From JAJRQY01 sp965224435 (lineage in GTDB: Bacteria > Actinomycetota > Acidimicrobiia > Acidimicrobiales > SZUA-35): DNA of 64,000 nt. The notes beneath the pieces are model-generated. The model made no database searches. It saw nothing but the letters and a program-made list of their open reading frames with translations, and had not been told where the DNA came from. The DNA lies in assembly GCA_965224435.1 (NCBI GenBank), contig OZ245048.1:1240001-1304000 (forward strand), in the 5' to 3' direction. The position numbers and the translations under genes are program-made. Of the stretch, positions 27,228 through 35,993 are shown piece after piece (positions within the stretch are counted from its first letter, which is position 1; every line of letters begins with the position of its first letter).

Positions 27228-27611
27228 CTAGGTCCGAACGAGTCCTTCAGCCTGGGTCGGCGTTCGGATCCAGATGAACCAACTGCCAATAAGGCCACAG
27301 AATACGACGATGAACTTGACCGGAACGATGTCGATGGCAAAGGTCACGCTCAAGACGATGGACAGCCACATCATGAAGGTGGCACGAACCTTGATGGACT
27401 TTCGCATGCCCAATCCGTCTCGATAGTCACGAACCAATGGACCGATCGTTGGAAGGTCCAGAATCCACTTCTCAAATCGAGGGCTACTGCGAGAGAAGCA
27501 GCCAGCGGCGAAGACGAAGAATCCGGTCGCTGGTAGGCCTGGTAGCAGGATGCCAAGGCCGCCAAAACCAACGCAGATCCAGCCCAGCACAAACCAAAGT
27601 GCCCGGATCAT
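27228..27611 (-). CDS. DUF454 (YbaN-like) membrane protein
   Basis: The protein has 127 residues. The opening GWICVGFGGLGILLPGLPATGFFVFAA and the following CFSRSSPRFEKWILD are typical of the DUF454/YbaN family, with three membrane helices. Function is unknown. It is the last gene of the leftward proS group, 128 bp after the DUF6308 gene, and is convergent with the SDR. Confidence 0.85.
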   Translation of the reverse strand: MIRALWFVLGWICVGFGGLGILLPGLPATGFFVFAAGCFSRSSPRFEKWILDLPTIGPLVRDYRDGLGMRKSIKVRATFMMWLSIVLSVTFAIDIVPVKFIVVFCGLIGSWFIWIRTPTQAEGLVRT

Positions 27612-27739
27612 GCAGGCGCCACATTCATCGTTGACGCTTGACCTGGCTCAGACACCTCTGCATTGTGCCTCAGATTAGGCCGACACGCTGTCGGAATCGG
27701 CGCGAAATCGGCGGCGCAAGCGCTGTCGCCAGGCCTGTA

Positions 27740-28426
27740 TCAGGGCTTCGAACGGAGGAGGATATCGAACACTCGAAGGTCGCTGAGGTTGATAGCGGCC
27801 GAGTCCTGTGTCGCCGCCTCTGACCGGATGGATCTGATTGTCTCCCGCGTGTCCTGGTTGAGGACCGACTTCCAACGAAGCCACCAAGTTTCGTCTTTTG
27901 AGTATCCCAATGCCTTGCGTATTGAGCGATCATCGATTGGAACAAGGCCGGGCCGCTTGGCTGCGAGCAGGCGGGTGGTGTTCGCTTGGCCGATGCTGTT
28001 GTGCTTTGAGCTGCGCCTTCGTTTCGATGCCTTAGCTTCTTGGCCGTTTGTACCTGTCGGAACTTGGCTGGATGGTCGTCGGATCAGGTGGAAAAGGTCA
28101 GCGATCTTCAGGATGGAGTTGGGGTTGCAGTCTTGAAGGGTGGCAGTAATAGGGATTTCTGCCAGGATTTCCGCGGTCAACCATTGGCCTTCGTCGCTCA
28201 GAAGCCAGGCCGCCGTAGCGGCCGGTACGGGTCGAGCGAGCATGGACACAGCGACGATGTCTGTAGCGGTGATCTGTGTCGGGTCACTCGTCCAAGACAA
28301 TCGGTCGAACTGACCTCTGGTGGAGCGGAGATGACTCACGACCAGAGTTGCTGGCTGTGTAACACGCTCGACATGATTGCCGGGATCACGCCGAAAGCTG
28401 GTTTCTGGAGCTGGCTCATTCTTCAT
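27740..28426 (-). CDS. DUF6308-like protein
   Basis: The protein has 228 residues with no membrane segment. The run ITATDIVAVSMLARPVPAA, then LLAAKRPGLVPIDDRSIRKAL, then a WWLRWKSVL segment and a final LRVFDILLRS match the pattern I recall for actinobacterial DUF6308 proteins. No catalytic role is known. It lies 11 bp after the lipoprotein gene and is probably co-transcribed with it. Confidence 0.6.
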   Translation of the reverse strand: MKNEPAPETSFRRDPGNHVERVTQPATLVVSHLRSTRGQFDRLSWTSDPTQITATDIVAVSMLARPVPAATAAWLLSDEGQWLTAEILAEIPITATLQDCNPNSILKIADLFHLIRRPSSQVPTGTNGQEAKASKRRRSSKHNSIGQANTTRLLAAKRPGLVPIDDRSIRKALGYSKDETWWLRWKSVLNQDTRETIRSIRSEAATQDSAAINLSDLRVFDILLRSKP

Positions 28427-28437
28427 CAGGCTCCAGA

Positions 28438-29472
28438 TTAGCGAAGCCGGAGTGAGTATGTTCGCTGGATGTCTTGACCGAACTGGGAGACACCCTCAAC
28501 GGGGTGCTCGAGCCGGATGGTGAGAGTGGACGAGGACTTGAGTTCATAGAGGGCGAAGGGGAGATCGCTGGTCCAACTCAATTGACCCGTGAGCTGCGCA
28601 GATCCAGCCAAGAGCGTGGCTGGCCCGTTGGAGAGCTGCACGTCCCCGAGATGATAGGCAACCTCAATCTGGACGTCTGCGGTTGCTGCTCCATCGTTGA
28701 TCTCGGTGATCGTTGCCCGACTGGTGACGGTGGCGGGGAGCCCGCCAGCCAAGGTTTGGATCGTTGTTGTCCAGATAGCTCCAAGTCCGAGGTCCTCTGC
28801 TGGCACTGGAATTTGGGCTAGTGCTAGCGCATCAGCGAACCCGGTAAGAGTCTCAACTGTTGCTAGTTGGTCCAGCCCTGGCTGGATCTCATAGTCCCTA
28901 TTGTTGAGGTGAGAATTCGACGTCTGATCAATCCAGAGCCCTTCAATGGAAGTCATGTTCTGGGCCAGAGCGTTGAGTGCCCAACGGGGGCTGACGCTCT
29001 CGTCAATGTCGGTTTCACCAATGGTCGACCTGACAGTGAAGGACTCATTGCTGATGGAAGAGACGATGGTGTCGATCTCGGTACTGGTCTTGCTCATCAC
29101 CGGAGCGTCCGGCGGTGCGTCGGCTACCGAGACAATTAGTTCCTTGCTGTCATCGAACACGACTTGTGCGGACGAGTCGAGTTCGGGTTTGATCGCGATG
29201 GCAAATCGAGGCTCTGCCCCCTGACTCACGACGTCGAGTTCGTAGCCCGTCGCCTCAAAGAGGGTGGTTGGCACTGATTCGCTGGTGGCTTCGGGCTCGG
29301 TCGTCGCTGTCGACGATGAGGCATCGTCGTCGGGCATGTTGGCGGTTGATGTCGGAGCTGAGCTTTCCTGGATGGAGGGACGCTCAGCAGTGCAACTGGT
29401 TCCCACAAGGATTACAACGGCGATGAGGGCAGCACCGAGGGCCCAAGGGGTGGGGTTAGATCTTGGCCGCAC
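28438..29472 (-). CDS. Predicted lipoprotein, DUF-like
   Basis: The protein has 344 residues. A signal segment WALGAALIAVVILVGTSC has lipobox VGTSC, followed by a Ser/Thr-rich spacer of ~50 residues. The remaining ~280 residues are beta-rich, with two similar-looking halves rich in TSRATIT and DVQIEVAY-like strands, as in actinobacterial surface lipoproteins of unknown function. Its start overlaps the 3' end of proS by 17 bp, so it depends on proS transcription. No enzymatic motif seen. Confidence 0.65.
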   Translation of the reverse strand: MRPRSNPTPWALGAALIAVVILVGTSCTAERPSIQESSAPTSTANMPDDDASSSTATTEPEATSESVPTTLFEATGYELDVVSQGAEPRFAIAIKPELDSSAQVVFDDSKELIVSVADAPPDAPVMSKTSTEIDTIVSSISNESFTVRSTIGETDIDESVSPRWALNALAQNMTSIEGLWIDQTSNSHLNNRDYEIQPGLDQLATVETLTGFADALALAQIPVPAEDLGLGAIWTTTIQTLAGGLPATVTSRATITEINDGAATADVQIEVAYHLGDVQLSNGPATLLAGSAQLTGQLSWTSDLPFALYELKSSSTLTIRLEHPVEGVSQFGQDIQRTYSLRLR

Positions 29473-31165
29473 GAACGAGATCTGCTACATGCCCAGCGAT
29501 ATCACCGAGGGCTACGTTGGTTGTTTCTTCGTTTGAGCGAACGGTGAATTCAGCTTCGCCGTTCTTGAGGCCGCGAGGTCCGAGGGTGATACGGAAGGGG
29601 AAGCCGCAGAGCTCGGCGTCGGCAAACTTCACTCCGGCCCGGGCGTCACGATCATCCAGTAGCGCGTCAACACCAGCAGCCTTCAGGTCGCCGTATATCT
29701 GCTCACCGGCAGCCATGGTCTCTTCATCGGTTCGCATCAGGGTGATGACCACTTCGTACGGTGCGATGGACACCGGCCAGATAATGCCCTTGTCGTCGTA
29801 GTTGGCTTCCACTGCAGCGGCCATATTGCGGCCAATGCCGATCCCGTAGCTGCCCATGACGACGGGAACGACCTTGCCGTCGGGATCCGCAACATTCACG
29901 CCAAACACGTCAGCGAACTTGGTTCCAAGCTTGAAGATGTGGCCGATCTCGATACAGCGGTCGACTTCCAGTGATGTTTGACAATTTGGACATGCTTCTC
30001 CGGCCTCGACTTCGCGCAGATCAGCCCATTGGCCAATGTTGAGATCGCGCTCGACGCTGACTCCTCGGAAATGCCAGCCGTCGTCGTTTGCGCCGGTGGT
30101 CATATTGACCCGACCACGCAGGGCTTCGTCGGCAATCACCGGATGGTCAGTTACCGCAACTGCTCCGAGGCTGCCCGGGTTGGCGCCGAGGGCCTTCACT
30201 GTTTCCTCTGCGCCAGCAGGGCGAATATCGATGGCCCCGGTGGCATCAGCCAATTTCTGGGTGTTCAGTTGGTGGTCGCCGCGCACGACGACCAGGGTGA
30301 CAACCTTGTCCAGCACCATCACCAGGGTTTTGAGCTGCTGGGTAGCTGCAGCTCCGCCTTCGAACTGCTCAAGGGCGGCAATCGTCAGCACTCCAGGAGT
30401 AGCGAACTTCTCAGTCTCGGTTGCGGCGGTGCCGTCATCAATGGCGGGAAGGCTCGATATGGCCTTCTCGATATTGGCGGCATAGTCACACTTGCGACAG
30501 ATGATGACGTCGTCTTCGCCTGCGTCGGACTTGGTCATGAACTCGATGGAGTCCTTGCCACCCATCGCCCCATTGCTGGCTTCCACCCCAAACGATGGCA
30601 CGCCAATGCGTTCGAAGATTCGGCGGTAGGCCTTGTCGTGGGCCTCAAAAGCGGCATCGAGCCCAGCAGCGTCAACGTCGAAACTGTAGGAGTCCTTCAT
30701 GGCGAACTCACGGACGCGCAACAGGCCGCTCTTGGGTCGGGCCTCGTCGCGGAACTTGGTTTGGATGTGGTACCAGACCTGGGGGAGTTGCTTATAGGAG
30801 GTCAGCTCGGCAGCGACGGTGGCGAAGATCTCCTCATGGGTGACTCCCAACGCCATGTCGGCACCCTTGCGGTCCTGAAGCGTGAACATGATCTCGCCCA
30901 TGGTGTCCCAGCGGCCAGATTCTTTCCAGATGCTGGCGGGATGCATGGTCGGTAGCAAGAATTCTTGGCCCCCGATGGCGTCGATTTCCTCGCGGACGAT
31001 CTGGGCCACCTTCTGATGTACTCGCCACCCCAAAGGCAGCATGGAGTAATGGCCAGCATGAAGCTGGCGGATGAAGCCGCCTCGGATGAGAAGCCGGTGG
31101 CTTGGAGCAACCGCGTCGTTGGGGGCGTCTCGCAGGGTGGGGACAAAGAGTTGGGACCAGCGCAT
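29456..31165 (-). CDS. proS: Prolyl-tRNA synthetase, bacterial type
   Basis: ProRS charges tRNA-Pro with proline. The 569 residues match the bacterial form with an inserted editing (YbaK-like) domain around residues 230-390. The N-terminal class II region shows MRWSQLFVPTLRDAPNDA, RGGFIRQLHAGHYSMLPLG and the motif 2 region FRDEARPKSGLLRVREF; motif 3 is GSYGIGIGRNMAA. The anticodon-binding domain carries DDRDARAGVKFADAEL. ATG 31165 is the family start. A stable hairpin lies 10 bases upstream of it. Confidence 0.96.
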   Translation of the reverse strand: MRWSQLFVPTLRDAPNDAVAPSHRLLIRGGFIRQLHAGHYSMLPLGWRVHQKVAQIVREEIDAIGGQEFLLPTMHPASIWKESGRWDTMGEIMFTLQDRKGADMALGVTHEEIFATVAAELTSYKQLPQVWYHIQTKFRDEARPKSGLLRVREFAMKDSYSFDVDAAGLDAAFEAHDKAYRRIFERIGVPSFGVEASNGAMGGKDSIEFMTKSDAGEDDVIICRKCDYAANIEKAISSLPAIDDGTAATETEKFATPGVLTIAALEQFEGGAAATQQLKTLVMVLDKVVTLVVVRGDHQLNTQKLADATGAIDIRPAGAEETVKALGANPGSLGAVAVTDHPVIADEALRGRVNMTTGANDDGWHFRGVSVERDLNIGQWADLREVEAGEACPNCQTSLEVDRCIEIGHIFKLGTKFADVFGVNVADPDGKVVPVVMGSYGIGIGRNMAAAVEANYDDKGIIWPVSIAPYEVVITLMRTDEETMAAGEQIYGDLKAAGVDALLDDRDARAGVKFADAELCGFPFRITLGPRGLKNGEAEFTVRSNEETTNVALGDIAGHVADLVRAAKI

Positions 31166-31175
31166 GGGGGCTGAG

Positions 31176-31204
31176 GCTAGCGACCTCGGCTCGCGGTCGC
31201 TAGC
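31176..31204 (-). promoter_or_regulatory. 10-bp perfect inverted repeat just upstream of proS
   Basis: gctagcgacc (31176-31185) is the exact inverse of ggtcgctagc (31195-31204), with a 9-nt loop. On the proS mRNA it would form a hairpin ending 10 bases before the start codon, close enough to affect ribosome loading. No T-box GGUGGNACC motif is seen. It could equally be an operator for a dimeric regulator of proS or of the divergent fdh operon. Confidence 0.6.
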
Positions 31205-31227
31205 TGTTATCTCCCATCAAGGGAGTT

Positions 31228-31271
31228 GCCGTCCCGTATCGAGAAGGCTGCCATCCCGTATCGAGAAGGCT
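31228..31271. repeat. Two 22-bp tandem repeats in the proS-fdhA divergent promoter region
   Basis: Two adjacent 22-bp units differ at one base; the core tcccgtatcgagaaggctg is at 31232-31250 and 31254-31272. The 22-bp period is about two helical turns, which puts both copies on the same face of the DNA. They lie 72 bp upstream of fdhA and 63 bp upstream of proS, as expected for regulator binding sites. Confidence 0.9.
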
Positions 31272-31343
31272 GATGGCGGAGATGACGGTTATTTGGCGGT
31301 GAGTTTGCAGCTTTTCACTAGTGGCGAGTGCGATACTGAGCCG

Positions 31344-33296
31344 ATGCGATCGTCAACCACAAATCGGAACATCCGGCACACGCCGAAGCAGCGCCTCACC
31401 CATCCTTGGGTCCGGGTCGATGGTGAGCTTCGTCCGGCTACTTGGGATGAGGCACTCACCCGGGTCACACAAGGTTTCGACAAGACCAAAGCTGAACTTG
31501 GGGGCGAAGGCTTCGCGGTTTTCTCTTGCTCTAAGAGCACGAACGAGATGAACTATGCCGCCCAAAAGTTTGCTCGAACGGTGTTGCAGACCAACAACAT
31601 CGATTCTTGCAACCGAACTTGACACGCTCCTAGCGTCGTCGGTCTGGCGACAGTGTTTGGTGCCGGTGGTGGCACCGTCTCCTATGAGGAGATCGAAGAG
31701 GTCGACGTCATCTTGCTGTGGGGCTCCAACGCCCGCGAGGCCCACCCGATCTTCTTCCACCACCTGATGACTGGCCTGGACAATGGGGCCAAGATGTATG
31801 CGGTTGATCCAAGGCGTTCCTCATCCTCCAAGTTCGCCGACTTGTGGCTTGGCTTGAACCTCGGATCAGACGTTGCCCTATCCAACACGGTTGCTCGCGA
31901 GATCATCCACCAGGGGTTGACGAACAAGGAGTTCATCGCTCACTCCACCACTGGTTTCGAGGCTTATGCCCAATCAGTGGAACCCTTCACCCTCGAGATC
32001 GGCGAGCAACTAACCGGCGTGCCTGCTTCGGCCATTGCCGAGATGGCTCGGGCCTACGCCACCGCCGACAAGGCTCAGATCTTGTGGACGCTCGGGATCA
32101 CTGAACACCACAATGGCGTCGACAATGTTTTGGCCTTGTGTAATCTGTCCCTGTTGACTGGCCATATCGGCCGTTGGGGTAGTGGACTGGTTCCGTTGCG
32201 GGGCCAGAACAATGTGCAGGGTGGCGGTGACATGGGCTCGTTGCCCAACAAGTTCCCGGGCTTCCAGGACATCACCGACCCGATCGCCCACGCCAAGTTC
32301 AGCGAGCTCTACGGAGTGGATCTACCAGACAAGAACGGTCTGCATCTGACTCTCATGTTTGAGGCCATGGAGCGTGGCGAAATCACCTCGGCGTACATCA
32401 TTGGTGAGAACCCGGCTGATTCCGAAGCCGACATTGAGACAGCCCGTGCAATCTTGCGCGGTCTGGACACGCTTGTGGTGCAAGACATCTTCATGACCCG
32501 CACCGCCGAGCTGGCTGACGTTGTCTTGCCTGCTTCGGTTGGTTGGGCCGAGTCCGAAGGCACCGTGACCTCTTCGGAGCGCCGAGTGCAACGGGTCCGT
32601 GCCGCAGTGACTCCACCGGGGGAAGCCTGGCATGACCAAGACATCATTGGTGAGCTAGCCCGACGTATGGGCTATGACTGGGGCCAACCAACATCGGAAG
32701 AATTGTGGGACGAGCTTCGATCGCTGTCTCCGCTGCATGTTGGCATGTCTTATGAACGCTTGGAAGACGGTGGCCTGCAATGGCCCTGCCCAGACCTGGA
32801 TCATCCCGGTACCCCGTTCTTGCACGGCTGGCTGTGGGAAGAAGACCTTGGAGGTCACCCGCTGGCCCCCTTCAGTGTGGTCGAGCCAGCCGGCCCCAAG
32901 GAAGAACTGTCTGACGAGTTTCCGATCCGCCTGACCACCGGTCGAGCACTCGACTCCTACAACACGGGTGTGCAAAGCGGCGGCTTTGACTCACCCATTC
33001 GCTACGGCGATGCCTTGGATGTAAACCCGGCCGATGCTCGGCAGTTGGGCATCGTTGACGGTGAGATGGTGAAGGTTTCGTCACCCCGAGGTTCGGTAGA
33101 GATGGCAATTCGAGTCCAACCCGAGATTCCGGTTGGACTGACGTTCACCACCTTCCACTTCCCCGAACTGGTGGACATTAATGTGCTGACCAACGATGCC
33201 TGGGACAAGAAGTCGGGAACGGCCGAGTTCAAGGCGGCCGCTATCCGCATCGACAAGATCAGCATGAGTTCGGGCGAGGGAGTAACAAATGGCTGA
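31344..33296 (+). CDS. fdhA: Formate dehydrogenase catalytic subunit, selenocysteine-containing, lacking the N-terminal Fe-S domain
   Basis: The molybdopterin subunit oxidises formate to CO2. The frame from ATG 31344 meets TGA at codon 93 (31620-31622) and continues in frame to 33296, 650 residues in all. The context NNIDSCNRT-U-HAPSVVGLA is where the family has its Cys or Sec metal ligand, so the TGA is read as selenocysteine. A SECIS-like hairpin follows. Further motifs are AEVVLPASVGWAESEGTVT-like text (here ADVVLPASVGWAESEGT), ERRVQRVRAA and the C-terminal pterin domain with TGRALDSYNTG. The usual N-terminal 4Fe-4S domain is missing; it is found in the gene at 35034. Overlaps the next gene by 8 bp. 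A GATACT box lies 7 bases before the ATG. Confidence 0.93.
31635..31651 (+). other. Bacterial SECIS-like hairpin in fdhA
   Basis: gtcgtcggtctggcgac folds into a 6-bp stem (one G-U) with the loop GGUCU. The loop starts 18 nt after the TGA. As I recall E. coli fdhF, both the GGUCU loop and the 18-nt spacing are the same. This is the element SelB binds to deliver Sec-tRNA. Confidence 0.85.
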
Positions 33297-35037
33297 CCTG
33301 CATCTGACCAAGGACCGGGCCAGCTCGACCGAAGCCGCCACTATCGACGCAGCCATTGCCGCTGTTGGACTTGACTCAGCAGTGCTTCACGAAACCGAGC
33401 GCCTGGTACGGGGTGGAACCCAACGCAAGAATGATCGCCGCCATGGCTTGTTGCCTGCTCTGCACGCTCTGCAAAAGGAATCGGGCTGGATCAGCCCCGG
33501 TGGTCTGAACCATATTGCCGAGGTGCTCCAGGTTCCGCCAGCCGAAGCATTTGGTGTAGCCAGCTTCTACGAACTCTTCCGGGTTGATGCTGCACCGGGT
33601 CATGAAGACGATGTTGTTCATGTTTGTGTCGACGCTGCTTGTCAGATTGCCGGCGCCGACCAGGTTCTTGCCGATCTGGAAGCTGCGGGCAAGCAGGTGC
33701 ACCGCAGCCCTTGTCTTGGCCAGTGCGAGCGACCGGTAGCCCAGTTCATCCAGGGACGCCGCAAGCCCGACTGGGTGGAAGCGGACACTGATGAGTTGTG
33801 GGATCTGCCACAGAAGCATGATCCTTCGCTCAAGCTGCTCAAGCGGGTCGGCCGTATCGATCCAACCAGCCTCGATGCTTATGTCGGCGCCGGTGGTTAT
33901 TCGGCTCTCACCAAAGCTTTCACCCTCGGAGCCGACAAGGTCATTGAAGAGGTGCTTGCTTCTGGCTTGATGGGTCGGGGCGGTGCTGCTTTCCCAACCG
34001 GCATCAAGTGGCAGGGAGTTGCTGGAGAGTCTGGCCAGAAGCATATTGTTGCTAATGCTGATGAGTCCGAGCCGGGCACCTTCAAGGACCGGACGATCAT
34101 GGAGAACGATCCCTTCGCTCTGATCGAGGCCATGACGATTGCTGGCTTTGCTACTGGCGCCACCAAGGGCTGGATCTATATTCGAGGCGAATACCCGCTG
34201 GCCACCAAGCGGTTGCAGGGAGCGATTGTTGCCGCCCGTGAGGCTGGCTTCCTGGGCGAAGGCATCGCCCGCTCCAGCATCAAATTCGATATCGAGGTGC
34301 GGCGAGGAGCCGGGGCCTACATCTGCGGCGAAGAAACCGCCCTATTCAATTCGTTAGAAGGCTTCCGAGGCGAGCCTCGTCAGAAACCGCCGTTCCCCAC
34401 CACCAACGGTCTGTTCGACCAGCCAACCGTCATCAATAATCCGGAGACCCTTCTCAACGTCCTGGACATCGTGCAAGATGGGGGAGCCTCCTACGCAGCG
34501 ACAGGCACTGGCGGCTCCAATGGTCAGAAACTGTTCTGCCTCTCTGGACATGTCAGCCAGCCGGGGACTTACGAAGTTGAGTTTGGCCCAACCCTGCGAG
34601 ATCTGTTGGAACTTGCTGGCGGCGTCACCGGTGAGCTGAAAGCGGTATTGCTCGGTGGAGCGGCTGGCTCCTTCGTCGGGGCCGACAAGCTGGATCTGCC
34701 CCTCACCATGGAAGCGACCCGTGAGGTTGGCTTGTCCTTGGGCTCGGGTGTCATCATGGCCTTCAATGACACCACCGACTTCCCCGCGGTTGTCACCCGG
34801 CTGGCCGAGTTCTTCAAGAACGAGAGCTGTGGCCAGTGTGTGCCCTGTCGGGTCGGCGCAGTACGTCAGCACGAGATGCTGGTCCGAACCGGAGCCAACC
34901 CCGACGAGGCTGATAGTCAGCTACTGAACGAGATGGATCAGGTCATGAAAGATGCGTCAATTTGTGGCCTCGGCCATACCGCCTCGACTGCGGTGAGGTC
35001 AGCCATCGCCCTTGGCCTGATTGGAGGCCAGTCATGA
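33289..35037 (+). CDS. NuoE-NuoF fusion, diaphorase subunit of formate dehydrogenase (FdsB/HoxF-like)
   Basis: The 582-residue protein passes formate electrons to NAD+. Residues ~60-160 are NuoE-like with [2Fe-2S] ligands CVDAAC and CLGQC. Residues ~190-580 are NuoF-like: the FMN/NADH loop GLMGRGGAAFPTGIKW, ANADESEPGTFKDR, GAYICGEETAL and the 4Fe-4S ligands CGQCVPC plus a later ICGLG. Start ATG 33289 overlaps fdhA by 8 bp and the end overlaps the Fe-S subunit (ATGA), so all three are translationally coupled. Confidence 0.93.
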   Translation: MADLHLTKDRASSTEAATIDAAIAAVGLDSAVLHETERLVRGGTQRKNDRRHGLLPALHALQKESGWISPGGLNHIAEVLQVPPAEAFGVASFYELFRVDAAPGHEDDVVHVCVDAACQIAGADQVLADLEAAGKQVHRSPCLGQCERPVAQFIQGRRKPDWVEADTDELWDLPQKHDPSLKLLKRVGRIDPTSLDAYVGAGGYSALTKAFTLGADKVIEEVLASGLMGRGGAAFPTGIKWQGVAGESGQKHIVANADESEPGTFKDRTIMENDPFALIEAMTIAGFATGATKGWIYIRGEYPLATKRLQGAIVAAREAGFLGEGIARSSIKFDIEVRRGAGAYICGEETALFNSLEGFRGEPRQKPPFPTTNGLFDQPTVINNPETLLNVLDIVQDGGASYAATGTGGSNGQKLFCLSGHVSQPGTYEVEFGPTLRDLLELAGGVTGELKAVLLGGAAGSFVGADKLDLPLTMEATREVGLSLGSGVIMAFNDTTDFPAVVTRLAEFFKNESCGQCVPCRVGAVRQHEMLVRTGANPDEADSQLLNEMDQVMKDASICGLGHTASTAVRSAIALGLIGGQS

Positions 35038-35930
35038 CCGACAAGTCAGCTACAGCCAAGTCAACCGCCGCCATCTCAACGGTGACAGTCTCCAGCGTCA
35101 CCGTCTCAATCAACGGCGCTTCGGTGACCGTGCCCGAAGGGGCGTCTCTGAAGGATGCCTGCACCGAAGCCGGAGTAGAAATCCCGACCTTGTGCTGGGC
35201 CGCCAATCTGACCCCGGCCAATGCGTGTCGCTTGTGCGTGGTCGAGGTGGAGAACTCTCGGACCCTGGTTCCGTCGTGTTCCCGCCAGGTCGAGGACGGC
35301 ATGGTGGTGCAGACCGATTCGGAACGGGTACATCACAGTCGCAAGATGGTGCTGGAGTTCTTGGGTTCCGGTGTTGATTTGAGCCAGGCCGACGACTTGG
35401 TTCGCTGGTCCAAGAAGTATGGCGCTGACCCCGAGCGCTATGGGCCGGGTCAAGCCAAGATCGACGAAGAAATCAAGATCCAGGACAACCTCTACATCCG
35501 TGATTATGACAAGTGTGTGCTCTGCTACAAGTGTGTTGATGCCTGCGGTGACGATGCCCAACACACCTTCGCTATTGCTGTTTCCGGTCGTGGTTTTGGG
35601 GCCAGAATCAGTACCGAGTTTGATATCTCGCTGCCCGAGTCTGCTTGTGTGTATTGCGGCAACTGTGTGGCGGTATGCCCCACCAATGCGCTGCAATTCA
35701 AGTCCGAGTTCGATCTACGAGAAGCAGCATCCTGGCAGCCGGATGAGCAGACTGTGACCCGAACGGTCTGTTCCTATTGCGGTGTTGGCTGCAATCTCGA
35801 AATGCATGTGCAGGACAACACCATCGTCAAGGTCACATCCCCAGCCGACCACAGCGTCACCAACGGTCATCTCTGCATCAAGGGCCGCTTCGGCTGGCAA
35901 TACGTGCAACCTTCTGGCTCCGAGAAGTAA
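35034..35930 (+). CDS. Fe-S subunit of formate dehydrogenase (NuoG-like N-terminus plus detached Molybdop-4Fe4S domain)
   Basis: The 298-residue protein holds, in order, a [2Fe-2S] plant-ferredoxin-like domain (PTLCWAANLTPANACRLCVV and a later Cys), a His/Cys NuoG-type segment (DSERVHHSRKM), two 4Fe-4S motifs (CVLCYKCVDAC and CVYCGNCVAVCP) and a C-terminal molybdopterin-type 4Fe-4S domain (RTVCSYCGVGCNLEM up to LCIKGRFGW). The chain stops there, exactly where the catalytic domain of FdsA-type proteins would begin. That catalytic part is encoded by the separate fdhA gene at 31344. It therefore relays electrons between FdhA and the NuoEF unit. Confidence 0.92.
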   Translation: MTDKSATAKSTAAISTVTVSSVTVSINGASVTVPEGASLKDACTEAGVEIPTLCWAANLTPANACRLCVVEVENSRTLVPSCSRQVEDGMVVQTDSERVHHSRKMVLEFLGSGVDLSQADDLVRWSKKYGADPERYGPGQAKIDEEIKIQDNLYIRDYDKCVLCYKCVDACGDDAQHTFAIAVSGRGFGARISTEFDISLPESACVYCGNCVAVCPTNALQFKSEFDLREAASWQPDEQTVTRTVCSYCGVGCNLEMHVQDNTIVKVTSPADHSVTNGHLCIKGRFGWQYVQPSGSEK

Positions 35931-35958
35931 GGAAACGATTGCCAGAGATTCGACTTAC

Positions 35959-35987
35959 TTGCCTTTTCATTCAACCGCTATCATAAT
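35959..35987 (+). promoter_or_regulatory. Sigma-70-type promoter of the toxin-antitoxin pair, possibly leaderless
   Basis: TTGCCT (35959-35964) is followed after 17 bp by CATAAT (35982-35987). Transcription would start at about 35993-35995, which is the ATG at 35994. There is no ribosome-binding sequence before that ATG, so a leaderless mRNA is likely. Confidence 0.5.
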
Positions 35988-35993
35988 GCAAGC

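Noticed and set aside
29978..30955. 325-residue open frame antisense to proS
   Set aside because: Shadow of proS codon usage; no domain recognised.
31344..31652. fdhA as a pseudogene or two separate genes
   Set aside because: The frame is preserved on both sides of TGA 31620, the TGA is at the conserved Sec/Cys position and a SECIS-like hairpin follows.
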